DNA from: Urophycis tenuis
Lineage: Eukaryota > Chordata > Actinopteri > Gadiformes > Phycidae
Assembly (NCBI GenBank): GCA_036785325.1
Contig: JAXIVH010000019.1
Span: 484,840 to 548,839 of the forward strand
DNA length: 64,000 nt
Direction of reading: 5' to 3'
The stretch's first letter is position 1; the number at the start of each line of letters is the position of its first letter. Shown here in pieces: positions 52,116-63,061 of this stretch. The notes beneath the pieces were generated by a model. It did not search any database. It was not told the origin of the DNA and saw only the letters and a list, made by a program, of their open reading frames with translations. The translations under genes and the position numbers were made by a program.

Positions 52116-54760
52116 CGGCTCCCTTGGACCTGGCCGCCCGGCAAGCTGTACCGGACGTCCTGATGGGAGACGACCTCGGCCCTGCCCAGAAACAGGACCT
52201 CCACGACGTTGTGTTGCAGCACCAGGACGTGTTTTCAGAGGTACCCGGGAGAACAACGGTTGCTCAACACGACATCAGAACAGCAGCAGGCGTCACTGTG
52301 CACGTACTCAACTCAACTCAACTCAAACTTTATTTATAGAGCACATTTAAAAACAGCCGGGGTTGACCAAAGTGCTGTACAGGTTAAGAATTACAACAAA
52401 CAATTAAGATAAATAAGATAAAAAGAAAAAAGATAAAACTAGAATAAAATAAATTAAAGTTTAAATTAAAATGTTTGCCAAGTATCCACCTAAGCTTGAT
52501 TAAATGCCAGGGAGAAAAGGTGCGTTTTTAGGGAGGATTTAAAAACCTCAAATGATCCTGCAGATCTGATGTGCCAGGGCAGGTTATTCCAGAGCCTAGG
52601 GCCCGCCGCCACAAAGGCTCGGTCACCTTTGGTTTTTAGTTTTGTTTTAGGGGTGACCAGTAGCAGCTGATTAGCGGATCTCAGTGTTCTGGCGGGGGTG
52701 TGGATATGAAGGAGCTCAGTCAAATACTGGGGGGCTCGGCCATTAAGAGCTTTAAAAACAAACAATAAGATTTTAAAATCAATTCTAAAAGCAACTGGGA
52801 GCCAGTGCAGCGAAGCCAGGACAGGGGATATGTGGTCACGCTTGCGTTTGCCGGTGAGAAGACGAGCAGCTGCTTTTTGTACCAACTGCAGGCGGTGCAA
52901 GAGTGAGTGATCCAGGCCAAAATAAAGAGAATTACAGTAATCCAATCTTGTGTTAATAAAAGCATGGATTACAGTCTCCAGATCTCTATGTGGCAGATAT
53001 CCCTTTACTTTTGATAAAATTCTCAAATGGTAAAAACTGTTTTTCACGACTGAGCTAACCTGGCGATCAAATTTCAGCCTGTCATCAAATATTACACCAA
53101 GATTTTTTACACAAGACCGAATGTTTGGTGTAAGAGGGCCCAGAAAGCCAGCTGGAAATTCTGCTGGACCACATCCAAACATTATGATTTCAGTCTTCTT
53201 TTCATTTAGATTCAGAAAGTTTGAGGTCATCCAGGATTTTACATCATTTAGACAGTCAAGCAAAGTCTGTACTGAATCATTGGATTTAGATGTCAAAGGC
53301 AAATAGATCTGAACATCTTCGGCATAACAATGAAAAGAGAGATTATACTTCTTAAAAATTGACCCTAATGGTAGCATATACAGCAGGAATAGAATCGGCC
53401 CGAGGATGGAGCCTTGGGGGACCCCAGAAGTAAGAGGGGCTGAGGGTGAGATGAATTCACCTAGCTGCACAGAAAAACTCCGATCAGTAAAGTAGGCCTG
53501 GAACCATGAGAGAGCAGAGCCTCTCACGTACGGTTAAGATGCTCCAGCTCTGGATGATCGAGGAGTCCCACAGCGCCTGGGCCAGCCCAGTTGTGCTGGT
53601 CCAGAAGCCAGATGGCTCCTTTAGATTTTGTAACGACTTCAGGAGACTGAACGAGGTCTCGTAATTCGATGCCTACCCCATGCCTCGGGTCGATGAGCTA
53701 ATAGAGCGGCTCGGGCCCGCTCGCTACCTCACCACCCTCGACCTCACCAAGGGATATTGGCACGTCCCCCTCACCAAAACCGCCCGGAAGAAGACGGCGT
53801 TCGTGACCCCAGGGGGGCTATATCAGTATACGGTACTCCCCTTCGGGGTACATGGCGCCCCCGCCACCTTCCAGCGCATGATGGACCGTCTCCTACGACC
53901 TCACCAGGCCTACGCCGCCACCTACATTGATGACATTATCATCCACAGTGCCAGCTGGGACATCCACGGGCGGTCCTTGGGGAGCTGAGGAAGGCCGGCC
54001 TCACGGCCAACCCAACCAAGTGTCACCTGGGCCTAGAGGAGGCCGCCTACCTGGGCTACAGAGTCGGACGCGGGAACGTCCGACCCCAGGAGGCAAAGAT
54101 CAAGACCATCTTGGACTGGCCCCGCCCCACCACCAAGAAACAGGTTAAATCTTTCCTTGGGCTAGTGGGCTATTATCAGAGGTTCATTCCCGGTTTCGCC
54201 ACAATGGCAAGTCCCCTCCATGTCTTAACGCGTAAGGCTCTGCCCGACAGGGTAACATGGTCGGAGGCAGCAGAGGGCGCATTCAGGCTCCTTAAGCAAG
54301 CCCTCTGCTCCGCACCCATAATACTAACCCCTGACTTTGCCCTGCCCCTAATAGTCCACTCCGACGCCTCAGAGGTGGGCCTCGGGGCGGTCCTCTCACA
54401 GGTCCGGGACAATGAGGAACATCCAGTGACGAACATCAGCCGGAAACTCCTCCCTAACGAACGGAACTACTCCACCGTGGAGAAGGAGGCCCTGGCCATC
54501 AAATGGGCAGTGGACAAGCTGCGGTACTACCTCCTGGGGAGGGAATTCACCCTAGTGACGGACCACGCCCCACTCAAGTGGATGGCCACCGCCAAAGACA
54601 CCAACACCAGGGTAACGAGGTGGTTTCTAGCACATCAGGACTACCGCTTCAAAGTGGACCACAGACCAGGGAGGGAGCACGCCAACGCTGATGCCCTATC
54701 CCGACGGGACGCATGCCTCTGGGCAGTCAGAGGTGCCCCGGGTCTTCATCAAAGGGTGGA
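52116..54760 (+). pseudogene. RT and RNase H of the Gmr1-like element, split by a LINE
   Basis: RT begins at about 52140 (LGPAQKQDLHDVVLQHQDVF). It is interrupted at 52308 and resumes at 53532 with MIEESHSAWASPVVLVQKPD, LTKGYWHVPL, VLPFGVHGAPATFQRMM and the catalytic TYIDDIIIHS. A frameshift near 53985 leads to KSFLGLVGYYQRFIPGFATM. RNase H has IVHSDASEVGLGAVLSQV, NYSTVEKEALAIKWAV, LVTDHAPLKWM and HANADALSRR, running up to the 3' LTR with no integrase after it. Confidence 0.85.
52308..53524 (-). mobile_element. 5'-truncated L2-type LINE inserted in the Gmr1-like RT
   Basis: 1217 bp on the minus strand between perfect 7-bp target duplications CACGTAC (52301-52307 and 53525-53531). The tail is AATAAAGTTTGAG and (TTGAG)n. 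The frame 53527-52490 is open for about 345 codons: GVPQGSILGPILFLLYMLPL, RT box CYAEDVQIYL (Glu where the family has Asp in YADD), INTRLDYCNSLYFGLDHSLL, LHWLPVAFRIDFKILLFVF and WNNLPWHIRSAGSFE. The endonuclease and RT N-terminus are missing. Confidence 0.9.
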
Positions 54761-54764
54761 GGAG

Positions 54765-55015
54765 TGTGGCAACGCGGGCCGTACACAGAGGCCCTGGCGG
54801 CCCAGGGGACAGGTCAGGCAGGAAGTTTACCACCTTTTTCCCCCAGAGGGCGCTGGGGATCGCTTTAGAGGGGCACCACTTAGAACAATGGGAAACACCT
54901 GCGCAGGAAGAAGGTGATCAACGGCAGGTAGTGGGAGTATAAAAGTAAGAAAAGAAGTTATGTCTGGAGTCTCCCATGTCATTGCAGTGAGAGGTGACAG
55001 TCTGGACCAGGTCTC
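54765..55015 (+). repeat. truncated 3' LTR of the Gmr1-like element
   Basis: About 250 bp matching the start of the 5' LTR, with more mismatches than expected of a young pair (GCGGGCC for CCGGGCC, and an extra GTGG near 54930). It breaks off after GGACCAGGTCTC. Confidence 0.8.
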
Positions 55016-55687
55016 TTCATTGAGACCTGGATGGCTAGTAGCCCTCAGGGAATAGATCCAATATGTACCGCTAGGGGAGGAGTCAAGGGGTGCGAGGTGG
55101 AACGAAGGGGAGGGGGGGTGAGGGGAGGATGAAAGTGGGACAGGAGAGGAAGGAAGAGAAGGAGATGTGAGACACGAGGAGATAGGGAGAATAAAAGAGA
55201 GACACTAAACTTTTACTGGTTGGAAACGGAGTCGGTGACGTCACAATATGCAAATTTGTTTAAATTGATACCGTCGTATTCACCATGACCAAAATGTTAC
55301 TTTTTTAATTTAATTTAAATAATTTTGAAAAAAAAAATAGACCTATCTACCGACCCTCTTTTTATTTTTTTGGCTTGTTACTGCAAACATAAATGTATTT
55401 AAGGATGGCCTTAAATCTGTTTCTCTACAAAAGATAATTACCCAAATCGATTTTTAAGAATTTCCACCCATAGTAGTAGTGTGTGTGTTTCTGCATGTGT
55501 GACCACAGTCAAATGATACACATATGATGATTGCAGGCCTTTATTTAATTATATGATCCACTTACAAGTCAATTTTCAAACTTCATTTCCACATCAGTTT
55601 CACAAAAATGGTCATGGTTTTTAATGAGTGTGGAGCCGGACTCAGTGTAATTCAGGACCCTGCAGGAAGATGGCGCCACAGTCAGGC
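55016..55687. other. purine-rich then AT-rich non-coding stretch
   Basis: 55075-55210 is strongly G/A-rich. 55300-55450 is AT-rich with poly-A/T runs. The last part (55615-55687) is the 3' region of A2 and is similar to that of gene A (TTTTTAATGAGTGTGGAGC, GCAGGAAGATGGCGCCACAG). Confidence 0.6.
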
Positions 55688-56473
55688 TCAGAGCTTTATG
55701 AAACGGAGCATGATCCAGTCGTCAGCCTTGACAACGTAGTTCTCGAGTCCTAAGAAACCAAATAAAACACAGCTACATATTAGCATCCATGCAATATTGG
55801 CATACAGAAAAATAGGCTTGAATGTATGTGTGTCTGGCTTGTGTTTTTCTGCTTACCAACAGGGGTGAGGTTATCATTCCTTTGGACCAGAATTTCCCAG
55901 AAGGCGTTGCGACCTTTGGTATAGCTATGAGTACCAAAGGTCACCTGCACCAAATGGGGTGGCAATCCATTTCCGCACTGAGTTCGGATGCTGCAAAGTG
56001 GATGCAGAAACAGACAGCAAGCAGATGACTTTCATTCATCATGACATGAATGAAATGAATTGTTCACCTCAATAGTGGATTCTTTCTGATTATTTTCAGC
56101 GAGAAACCTGGGGGGCTGGACTGGATGTGTTGCCATGCAGCACATGATTGATGAATTAGGATTGAAGGCATGAAAGGGGCTAAAACATGTTGACTGCACA
56201 ACATACCTGAAGCTTGAATATGATTCTGCAAATTCATGCAATGCGTAGCCAATATACTGTTCTCCTTCAATAGATGGTCTGATTGGCGTCACCAGCCATC
56301 ACTGTCAGGGTAAAGTTCACTTCAACAACACAAGTAAAAGCATAAGGAACAGGTTTTACACATATATAGCCTGGTGTAGCCATAGTATGAGCAAAGAGTA
56401 AACTCTTAATGTTTCTCAGAAATCAGATGGCTGTTAGAAAGTGAGAGGTTGTGTATTTCCTACCTTTTGCCAT
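55688..56473 (-). pseudogene. A2: paralogue of gene A with a frameshift in exon 2
   Basis: Exon places as in gene A: 56473-56464 (ATGGCAAAAG), 56319-56207, 55990-55857 and 55749-55688, with GT-AG introns. Exon 3 has the same 134-nt length and exon 4 the same 62 nt. Readable peptides are MAK/VNFTLTVMAGDANQTIY in exon 2, then a TGA. In a shifted frame follow IEGEQYIGYALHEFAESYSS, then in phase LPPHLVQVTFGTHSYTKGR, FWEILVQRNDNLTPVG and GLENYVVKADDWIMLRFIKL. The exon 2 length (113 against 127) breaks the phase, so the copy is either a recent pseudogene or contains an assembly indel. No signal peptide, as in gene A. Confidence 0.7.
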
Positions 56474-56548
56474 GTCTAGAAGGTTGCTCTTCACGTCTTG
56501 CGCAGCTTTGGGGATCGTTGGTGAGGTTGATGCTCTTGGTGCCCCTGC

Positions 56549-56555
56549 TTTTATA
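56549..56555 (-). promoter_or_regulatory. TATA box of A2
   Basis: TATAAAA in GGCTATAAAAGCAGGGG on the minus strand, 76 nt before the ATG. It is preceded by CACAGGTTG, as in gene A (CACAGGTTGACTATAAAAGG). Confidence 0.65.
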
Positions 56556-56573
56556 GCCAACCTGTGGACACAC

Positions 56574-57410
56574 CTTGTAAGCAAAACACATCAGGCTTTA
56601 AGTAAAAACATGTGTACCACTGATGTGGAAGTGAAGCGCTGTGTTTGAGCCCTGATCGTCTTTAGAAAACATTGAAGGTGCTTTCCCCTTGCAGTTATTG
56701 CATCACATTAAAATCAACATTGTATTTCCTGCTCAACTGCCATGGCAGAAAAAAACATATTGAAGCAAATACAATTATGATCTTTGTTAACCCTTGAATG
56801 GTGTTTGGGTCTGAGGGACCTTTTTTCATCATTATCATAAGGGCACGGGGCAATCGCACCGAGCACTATTGTTATCCTGTGGATTTTTTCTTTTTATTAT
56901 TCCTCTTCCGGATGGATTTCGATTCGCTACTATTTCGAGTTGTAGGACAAATGATATATCAAAATGTGCGTCTTCATCAGGATCGGTGTGCTTGCAATTG
57001 CGTTAAAATAATTTTTCACGACGTTATTTGCAAAAAATGGTGAATATTTTCCCATAGAGAATGCATGGGAGGAGGTCAAAAAATAAAGACTTTTGGTGCT
57101 GCGTACTGCTGTCTGCTGCTCCTGCATACTTTGACCTGGAGACTCCATTTCAACTTTACACGGCAGACACAAGTCTTGTGTATTTGGTTTATATTTCCAT
57201 GTTTTGATAGGTTATATAGTTTTTGATCAATCACTGTTCAATGACCATGATAATTTTTGGAGAAATGATGAGATTACAATGGGTGTGTATTGCGTGGAAT
57301 AATTAGTGTCAGAGTGCAGCTAGAGTGGGAGAAAGCCCCAGAAAAATAAAAATAAATTCTCTTTCCATGCTGCTCCTGGCCACAATTTACAATGTTCACA
57401 CATGATTTTT
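56574..57410. other. intergenic 5' of A2
   Basis: 56725-56795 matches the 25410-25500 tract (TATTTCCTGCTCAACTGC, GGCAGAAAAAAACATA, ATGATCTTTGTTAA). No gene or transposon recognised in the rest. Confidence 0.55.
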
Positions 57411-57414
57411 TTTT

Positions 57415-57612
57415 AAATAATAATAATAATAATAATACATTTAGTTTATAAGGCGCCTTTCAGGACACTCAAGGTCACCTAACAAGCATAAAAGCATAAA
57501 ACAATCAAAGGACACAGATTAAAACAGATTTAAAAAGGCACAGAGCTTGCAGCAGATATTAAGTCCATGTGTGAGTAGGCCTGTCTGAAAAGATGCGTTT
57601 TGAGGTGGGATT
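57415..57612 (-). mobile_element. 3' end of a minus-strand LINE (continues at 60477)
   Basis: (ATT)n tail at 57415-57438, then, read on the minus strand, AAAGGCGCC and CATCTTTTCAGACAG-type 3' UTR, as in the LINEs at 8572 and 33611. It is cut by the plus-strand LINE inserted at about 57612. Confidence 0.75.
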
Positions 57613-59572
57613 TGAAGCAGGACTACAGGACTGCTTTAACACCACTGACTGGGCCATGTTTAAGCAGGCAGCCACCTACAACCAACACACCAATATCCAG
57701 GAGTATTCGGACACTGTTACTGCCTACATCAGCAAATGCATTGATGATGTCACAGACACCAAGACCATCACAGTACGGGCCAACCAGAAACCATGGCTGA
57801 CGGGGGAAGTCCGTGGTTTACTGAGAGCCCGGGATGCTGCTTTTAGAGCAGGTGATGAGGCTGGCCTGAGATCAGCGAGAGCCAACCTGATCCGGGGCAT
57901 CAAGCTAGCTAAGAGGCAGTACAGTGCCAGGATATCCGAACACTTCAGTGACAGCAGAGACACTAGGAGCCTGTGGCAGGGGATACAGACCATCACGGAC
58001 TATAAACCCCGACCACAGACCTGTGACAGTGACACCACTCTGCTGAACGATCTAAACAACTTCTTCGGACGGTTTGAAGCAGACAACAGCACCCCTGCAC
58101 AGAAGTCACCACCCCCTGCAGATGACCAGGTGTTGTGCCTCTCGCCAGCCAGTGTGAGGAGATCCCTCTCCAGGATCAACGCTCGCAAGGCTGCAGGGCC
58201 TGACAACATTCCTGGTCGTGTGCTGAAGGAATGTGCAGAGGAGCTCACGGATGTCCTCACAGACATATTCAACACCTCCCTGAGCCAAGCTGTTGTCCCC
58301 ACTTGCTTCAAGAGCACCACCATCATCCCGGTCCCGAAGAAGGCCTCTCCATCCTGCTTCAACGACTACCGCCCCGTTGCACTGACCCCCATCATCATGA
58401 AGTGCTTCGAGCGGCTGGTCATGCAACACATCAAATCCATCCTCCCACCTTCACTGGACCCATACCAGTTTGCATATCGGGCCAACAGGTCGACCGATGA
58501 TGCAATCTCCACCGTCCTCCACTCAGCCCTCACCAACCTGGAGACCAAGGACTCGTATGTGAGGATGCTGTTCCTTGACTTTAGTTCAGCCTTCAACACG
58601 ATCATCCCTCAGCAGCTGATCAGGAAGCTGGACTGTCTAGGACTACAGACCTCACTGTGTAACTGGTTGTTGGACTTCCTGACCGGAAGACCGCAGGCAG
58701 TCAGGGTCGGCAGGAACGCATCCAACACAATCATGCTGAACACAGGGGCTCCCCAAGGATGCGTGCTGAGCCCCCTTCTCTTCACCCTGCTGACCCACGA
58801 CTGCACTCCATCCTTCAACAACAACCTCTTCGTCAAGTTTGCGGATGACACAACTGTGGTGGGACTCATCAACCACAACGATGAGTCAAACTACAGGGAA
58901 GAGGTGAGCCAGCTGGCCGTGTGGTGCAGGGACAACAATCTCTCTCTGAACGTGCAGAAGATGAAGGAGATTGTTGTCGACTTCCGTAGAGCCTCCGTCC
59001 AGCACCCCCCACTGACCATCGACGGTGCTGCTGTGGAGAGAGTGAGCAGCACCAAGTTCCTGGGGGTGCATCTCACTGAGGACCTCTCCTGGAACTGCAA
59101 CACCACAACACTGGTTGGCAAAGCTCAGCAGCGCCTCTACTTTCTCCGCAAACTTCGGAGAGCGAGAGCATCTGCCCCCATCATGTACTCCTTCTACCGG
59201 GGAACCACCGAGAGCATCCTGACCAGCTGCATCACTGTGTGGTACGGCGGCTGCACCGCATCCTGTAGGAAGACCCTGCAGCGCATAGTGAGAGCAGCTG
59301 AGAAGATCGTCGGTGCTCCCCTCCCCTCCCTGCAGGACATCTACAACACACGCCTGTCCCGCAAAGCACTCAGCATTGCGGGTGACTCCACCCACCCCTC
59401 TCACTGCCTCTTCAACCTCCTGCCCTCTGGTAGGAGGATGAGGAGTCTCAAGGCAAGGACCAGCAGACTGAAGGACAGCTTCATCCACCAGGCGGTCAGG
59501 ATGCTGAACTCCCACTCAGCACTGACCCCCCTTCTCTCTCTGCTCTCTGCCCGCACAAACATTGGACGCTGA
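57612..59572 (+). CDS. LINE RT frame (ORF2 fragment without endonuclease)
   Basis: About 650 codons are open without interruption. The first codons of the open frame (from 57593) belong to flanking DNA, so no native start exists. Domains in order: linker with RANQKPWLTGEVRGLLRARD; RT with RKAAGPDNIPGRVLKECAEE, FNDYRPVALTPIIMKCFERL, MLFLDFSSAFNTIIPQQL, GAPQGCVLSPLLFTLL and active site VKFADDTTVVGL; then the thumb with STKFLGVHLTEDLSW and AQQRLYFLRKLRRA; and a C-terminal region with SCITVWYGGCTASCRKTL and HCLFNLLPSGRRMRSLKAR. The intact frame suggests a late insertion, but 5' truncation makes it dead on arrival. Confidence 0.88.
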
Positions 59573-59621
59573 CATCAACCTCCACCCATTCTCCCCCTCC
59601 CACCACTCCCATTCCCAGCCC

Positions 59622-59652
<31 letters not shown>

Positions 59653-60476
59653 ACACTCACTCAACCCCGGACACCTGCACACAACCTCTCTCCCCCTGGA
59701 CTTTAACCCCCCACCCATCTACCACCACACCCTGCTCACCTCCATGCACAGCCCCACCACCCCTATACCTACCATATACCTACCATCATGCACAGCCCCA
59801 CCACCCCCTACCATCATGCACAGCCCTCTCCACCTCCACCCCCTACCACCATGCACAGCCCCATCACCCCCTTCCACCAGGTACAGCCCCACCTCCCTCC
59901 TCCACCATGCACAGCCACTTTACACTTTACTTTACACTTTGCACTTTAGTCCGTATATAAATCTGTTAAATAACTGTTCATAGTACTGTTTATACTTTTT
60001 ATACAGTGTTAAATAACTGTTCATAGTACTGTTTATACTTTTTATATACTGTTAAATAACTTGTTCATAGTACTGTTTATTGTTTATTGTTCATAGTACT
60101 GTTTATACTTTTTATACACTGTTTAAAACTATTTATACTGTCCATACTGTTCATAACATCCATACTGTTCATTTATTCATTACTAGTACTATCATTACCC
60201 CCATAATGCACCTCTTACTGTTTACCGTTTACTGTTACTGTTCTCAATTTGCACATTCTTCTATTTACTGTTTATTGCACTCGCGACCACCTTAGTATTT
60301 TTTTTTTTTATTCTTATTTTTTTATACTTTTAAATATATTTTTATATATTTATATTTATATTGCATGCTGTCTTGCACCAGGGATTGAGGGAAACGGCAT
60401 TTCGGTTCTTGTGTATGGCCTGTACATTCATGAAAACTGACAATAAAGTTTACTTGAATCTTGAATCTTGAATCTT
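57612..60476 (+). mobile_element. 5'-truncated CR1/L2/Rex-type LINE with long RT frame
   Basis: Plus-strand insertion into a minus-strand LINE. It carries an RT frame to 59572, then a C-rich 3' UTR with a poly-C/CA tract (59618-59657), T-rich ACTGTTCATAGTACTGTTTA repeats, and the end ACAATAAAGTTTACTTGAAT with a (CTTGAAT)n tail. The endonuclease is missing. The minus-strand LINE resumes directly after the tail. Confidence 0.85.
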
Positions 60477-61317
60477 GAAAGGTGAGAGGTGAGTCCATAT
60501 TTCGAATGTCCGGGGGAAGGCTATTCCAGAGGCGTGGGGCGGAGCGGCTGAAGGCTCGTGCCCCCATGGTGGACAGACGGGCTGGGGGAACCTGTAGGTG
60601 TATGGAGGAGGCGGATCTGAGTGACCGGGTGGGAGTATGGATTTGGATGAGATCAGACAGATATGGGGGGGCAAGGTTGTGAATGGCATTGAATGTATTA
60701 TCTTGTACTCAATGCGGTGTTTGATAGGGAGCCAGAGGATTTGAGCCAGTGAGGATTTGGAGCCAATGAGGGCTATCTCGGTTTTGTTACTGTTAAGTTT
60801 GAGAAAGTGGGAGGGAAACCAGGATTTGATTTCCTGTAGGCAGGCACAGAGGGAAGAGGGTGGGAAGGTGGATGAGGGTTTGGAGGAGACATAGAGCTGG
60901 GTGTCGTCCGCGTAACAGTGAAAATTTATGTTGTGTTTACGGAATATTTGACCGAGTGGGAGGAGGTAGATGATGAATAGGATAGGGCCAAGGACAGAGC
61001 CCTGAGGAACACCTGAGGAGAGGGGGGAGGTATGGGATGAGAATGATTTTAACTGAATGAATTGAGTACGGCCAGAGAGATATGAATGGAACCAGTCTAG
61101 GGGTGTGTCGGATATACCAATGGAGGCTAGTCGGTCGAGGAGGATGGGGTGGGAAATGGTGTCAAAGGCTACGGTCAGATCAAGGAGGATGAGGATGGAT
61201 AAATGACCAGAGTCAGCTGCCATCAGGAGGTCGTTGGTTATTTTAATGAGGGCTGTTTCTGTGCTGTGACGGGGGCGGAAACCGGATTGGAACTGATCAG
61301 GAACTGATCATAGAGGT
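60477..61317 (-). pseudogene. minus-strand LINE, RT part with internal deletion
   Basis: Frame 61223-60450: LILLDLTVAFDTISHPILLD, YLSGRTQFIQLKSFSS, GVPQGSVLGPILFIIYLLPL, active site CYADDTQLYVSS and HFLKLNSNKTEIALIGSKSS. It jumps from SSLAQ to ILWLPIKHRIEYKI, so the thumb (about 70 codons) is deleted. The C-terminal end is frame-shifted. Continues the element begun at 57415-57612. Confidence 0.85.
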
Positions 61318-61452
61318 CAACCCGGCTGCCGCCGGGTTGACCCCAGCCTGCTGGCCAGCCTACCCAGGTCGGCTAGCGCTACTGTCCAGACCGACTTTTC
61401 CACCGTCAACTTCGGGCTTTTGAACATCCGCTCACTCACAAGCAAAGGCCAG
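61318..61452 (+). mobile_element. inverted LINE endonuclease scrap
   Basis: The plus strand reads VNFGLLNIRSLTSKG (about 61405-61450), the start of an L2-type endonuclease, while the flanking LINE pieces are on the minus strand and contain their own NFGLLNTRSLTGKG (about 62480). It lies exactly between the RT and endonuclease parts. Confidence 0.65.
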
Positions 61453-62824
61453 AACTGATTTTATCGGCAAAGTATTGGGATTTGGTGGATGAAATGGCGT
61501 CTTTATAGTGGAGGATGTGAGCAGAGTGCATTTGTTTGTGAACAGTGAGTCCAGTTCTATTGAAAAGACGCTCCAGCTGGCGACCTTTGGCCTTCAGCTG
61601 GCGCAGGTGGGGGGAGAACCAGGGGGCAGAGTGGAGGAATGAGACAGGCCGGGTTTTAACGGGGGCAAGTGAGTTGAGCAGGGAATTGAGACCATTGTTG
61701 TACAAATCAACCAACTGATCTGTGGTGTATGGGGGGGTGATAATGGGGAGATTTTCAATTCCGGTTATGAGGTCAGCTAGATTGATGTTTCTGATGTTAC
61801 GGAAGGAAATGACGCGAGATGGCTTGGTTTTGGACAAAGTTAGACATAAATTAAATGAGACAAGTTTGTGGTCAGAGATGGGGAGGTCGGCAGCAGAGCA
61901 ATTTTGAGGGGTGACACCTGAACAGCAGACTAAGTCCAAAGTATGACCTTTACAGTGGGTGGGGAAATCAATATATTGAGTGAGACCAAAACTGTCCAGG
62001 CATGAAATGAAGTCCTTAGTGGAAGCTAGAATGTTATTGTCCAAGTGAATATTTATGTCACCAAGCAAAATTATCTTGGGTGAGAGTGAGCAGATGTGAG
62101 TGAGAAGTGTGGTGAATTCATCAATGAAGTCCTTGTTTGGTTTGGGTGGGCGGTAAATGTTGACTAAAACAGTGGGAGTAGGACCGATTAATTGAAGAGC
62201 CACAGCCTCGAATGACTGTGACACAGGCAGAGTAACATAAGAGACCTTCCAAGTCTCGCGGTGAAGTATCACGAGACCTCCTCCTCTTCCGGAAACACGA
62301 GGTTTGCTGGTGTAAACAAACCCTGGAGGTGTACATTCATTTAATTGAGAAAAGTCATCAGGAGTTTGCCATGTCTCACTAAGACAGAGACAGTCGAGTT
62401 TGCGGTCAAGGAGGAGGTCTTGCAGTAGTTGTCCCTTGCCAGTGAGGGAGCGGGTGTTGAGTAATCCAAAGTTTACGTCAGAATGCTGGTTGGAGAAGCC
62501 AACGTTAGCCGACCTGGCTAGGCTGGCCAACGCGCTATGATCTACCCTCCTACCAGTGTTTTTTGGAGGCTGGCGGCGGCCGGAGGACCAGATGGACTGT
62601 ATGGCAGTGGAGTCATCGATGTAATAACTCCGTCCGGCTCCGCGATGGGTGTATCTCCGGCGGGGAGGAGGGCGAGCGATGTCCGGAAAGCGGTGTAGTA
62701 CTGACGGGGGAGCAGAACGGTAGTGGAACCGCAGTTGGAGGAGCTCCGCACTCGTGTACTGGATCAAGGTTGATGCTGGATTGATTAGTAGGTACAGGAC
62801 AGTCCACAGGAGCACAGAGCTCAC
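61453..62824 (-). pseudogene. minus-strand LINE endonuclease (ORF2 N-terminal half)
   Basis: About 455 codons are open on the minus strand, without an ATG at the upstream edge. AP-type endonuclease: VNFGLLNTRSLTGK, LCLSETWQTPDD, RGGGLVILHRETW, VLVNIYRPPKPN, ILLGDINIHLDN, GHTLDLVCCSG and LPISDHKLVSFN with SDH. A linker follows (WFSPHLRQLKAKGRQLERLF), ending with FADKISSG, where the RT is cut off. Upstream, 62825-63030, is 5' UTR-like sequence of the same element. No ORF1 recognised. Confidence 0.85.
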
Positions 62825-63061
62825 AGCAAGGTTGTAGAACGACGTCGTGATCCACGGGCTGTTGGACTGAGCAGCAGCAGCAGTAGACAGGTGTTCCAGG
62901 TACGTGAAACCCTAGCACCCTACGAGCTCGAACGGTCGAGAACACGAGGCTGATGAGACAGATTGCTTCTGTAGTTCTCACCAGGAGCAGCTGGTCTGCT
63001 GTAAGCGATGCGAAAGCGATGCGTAGAAGCAAAAACTTTAAAAAACTTTAAAAGTAACCAG

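Larger units (their letters stand above)
48838..55015 (+). mobile_element. degenerate Gmr1-like Ty3/gypsy element (gag-PR-IN-RT-RH order)
   Basis: 5' LTR 48838-49315; 3' LTR 54765-55015, truncated but starting with the same TGTGGCAAC..GGGCCGTACA. Internal order: gag (49400-50230), protease (50325-50550), integrase with H2C2 and GPY/F-like parts (51060-52110), RT (52140-52307 and 53532-54200), RNase H (54340-54715), then the LTR. Integrase therefore precedes RT, unlike ordinary gypsy elements such as 14314-22612. This order is known from Gmr1-like deuterostome elements. It is interrupted by a LINE at 52308-53524 and several stops and frameshifts. The right edge of the large tandem duplication lies in its gag. 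Confidence 0.85.
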
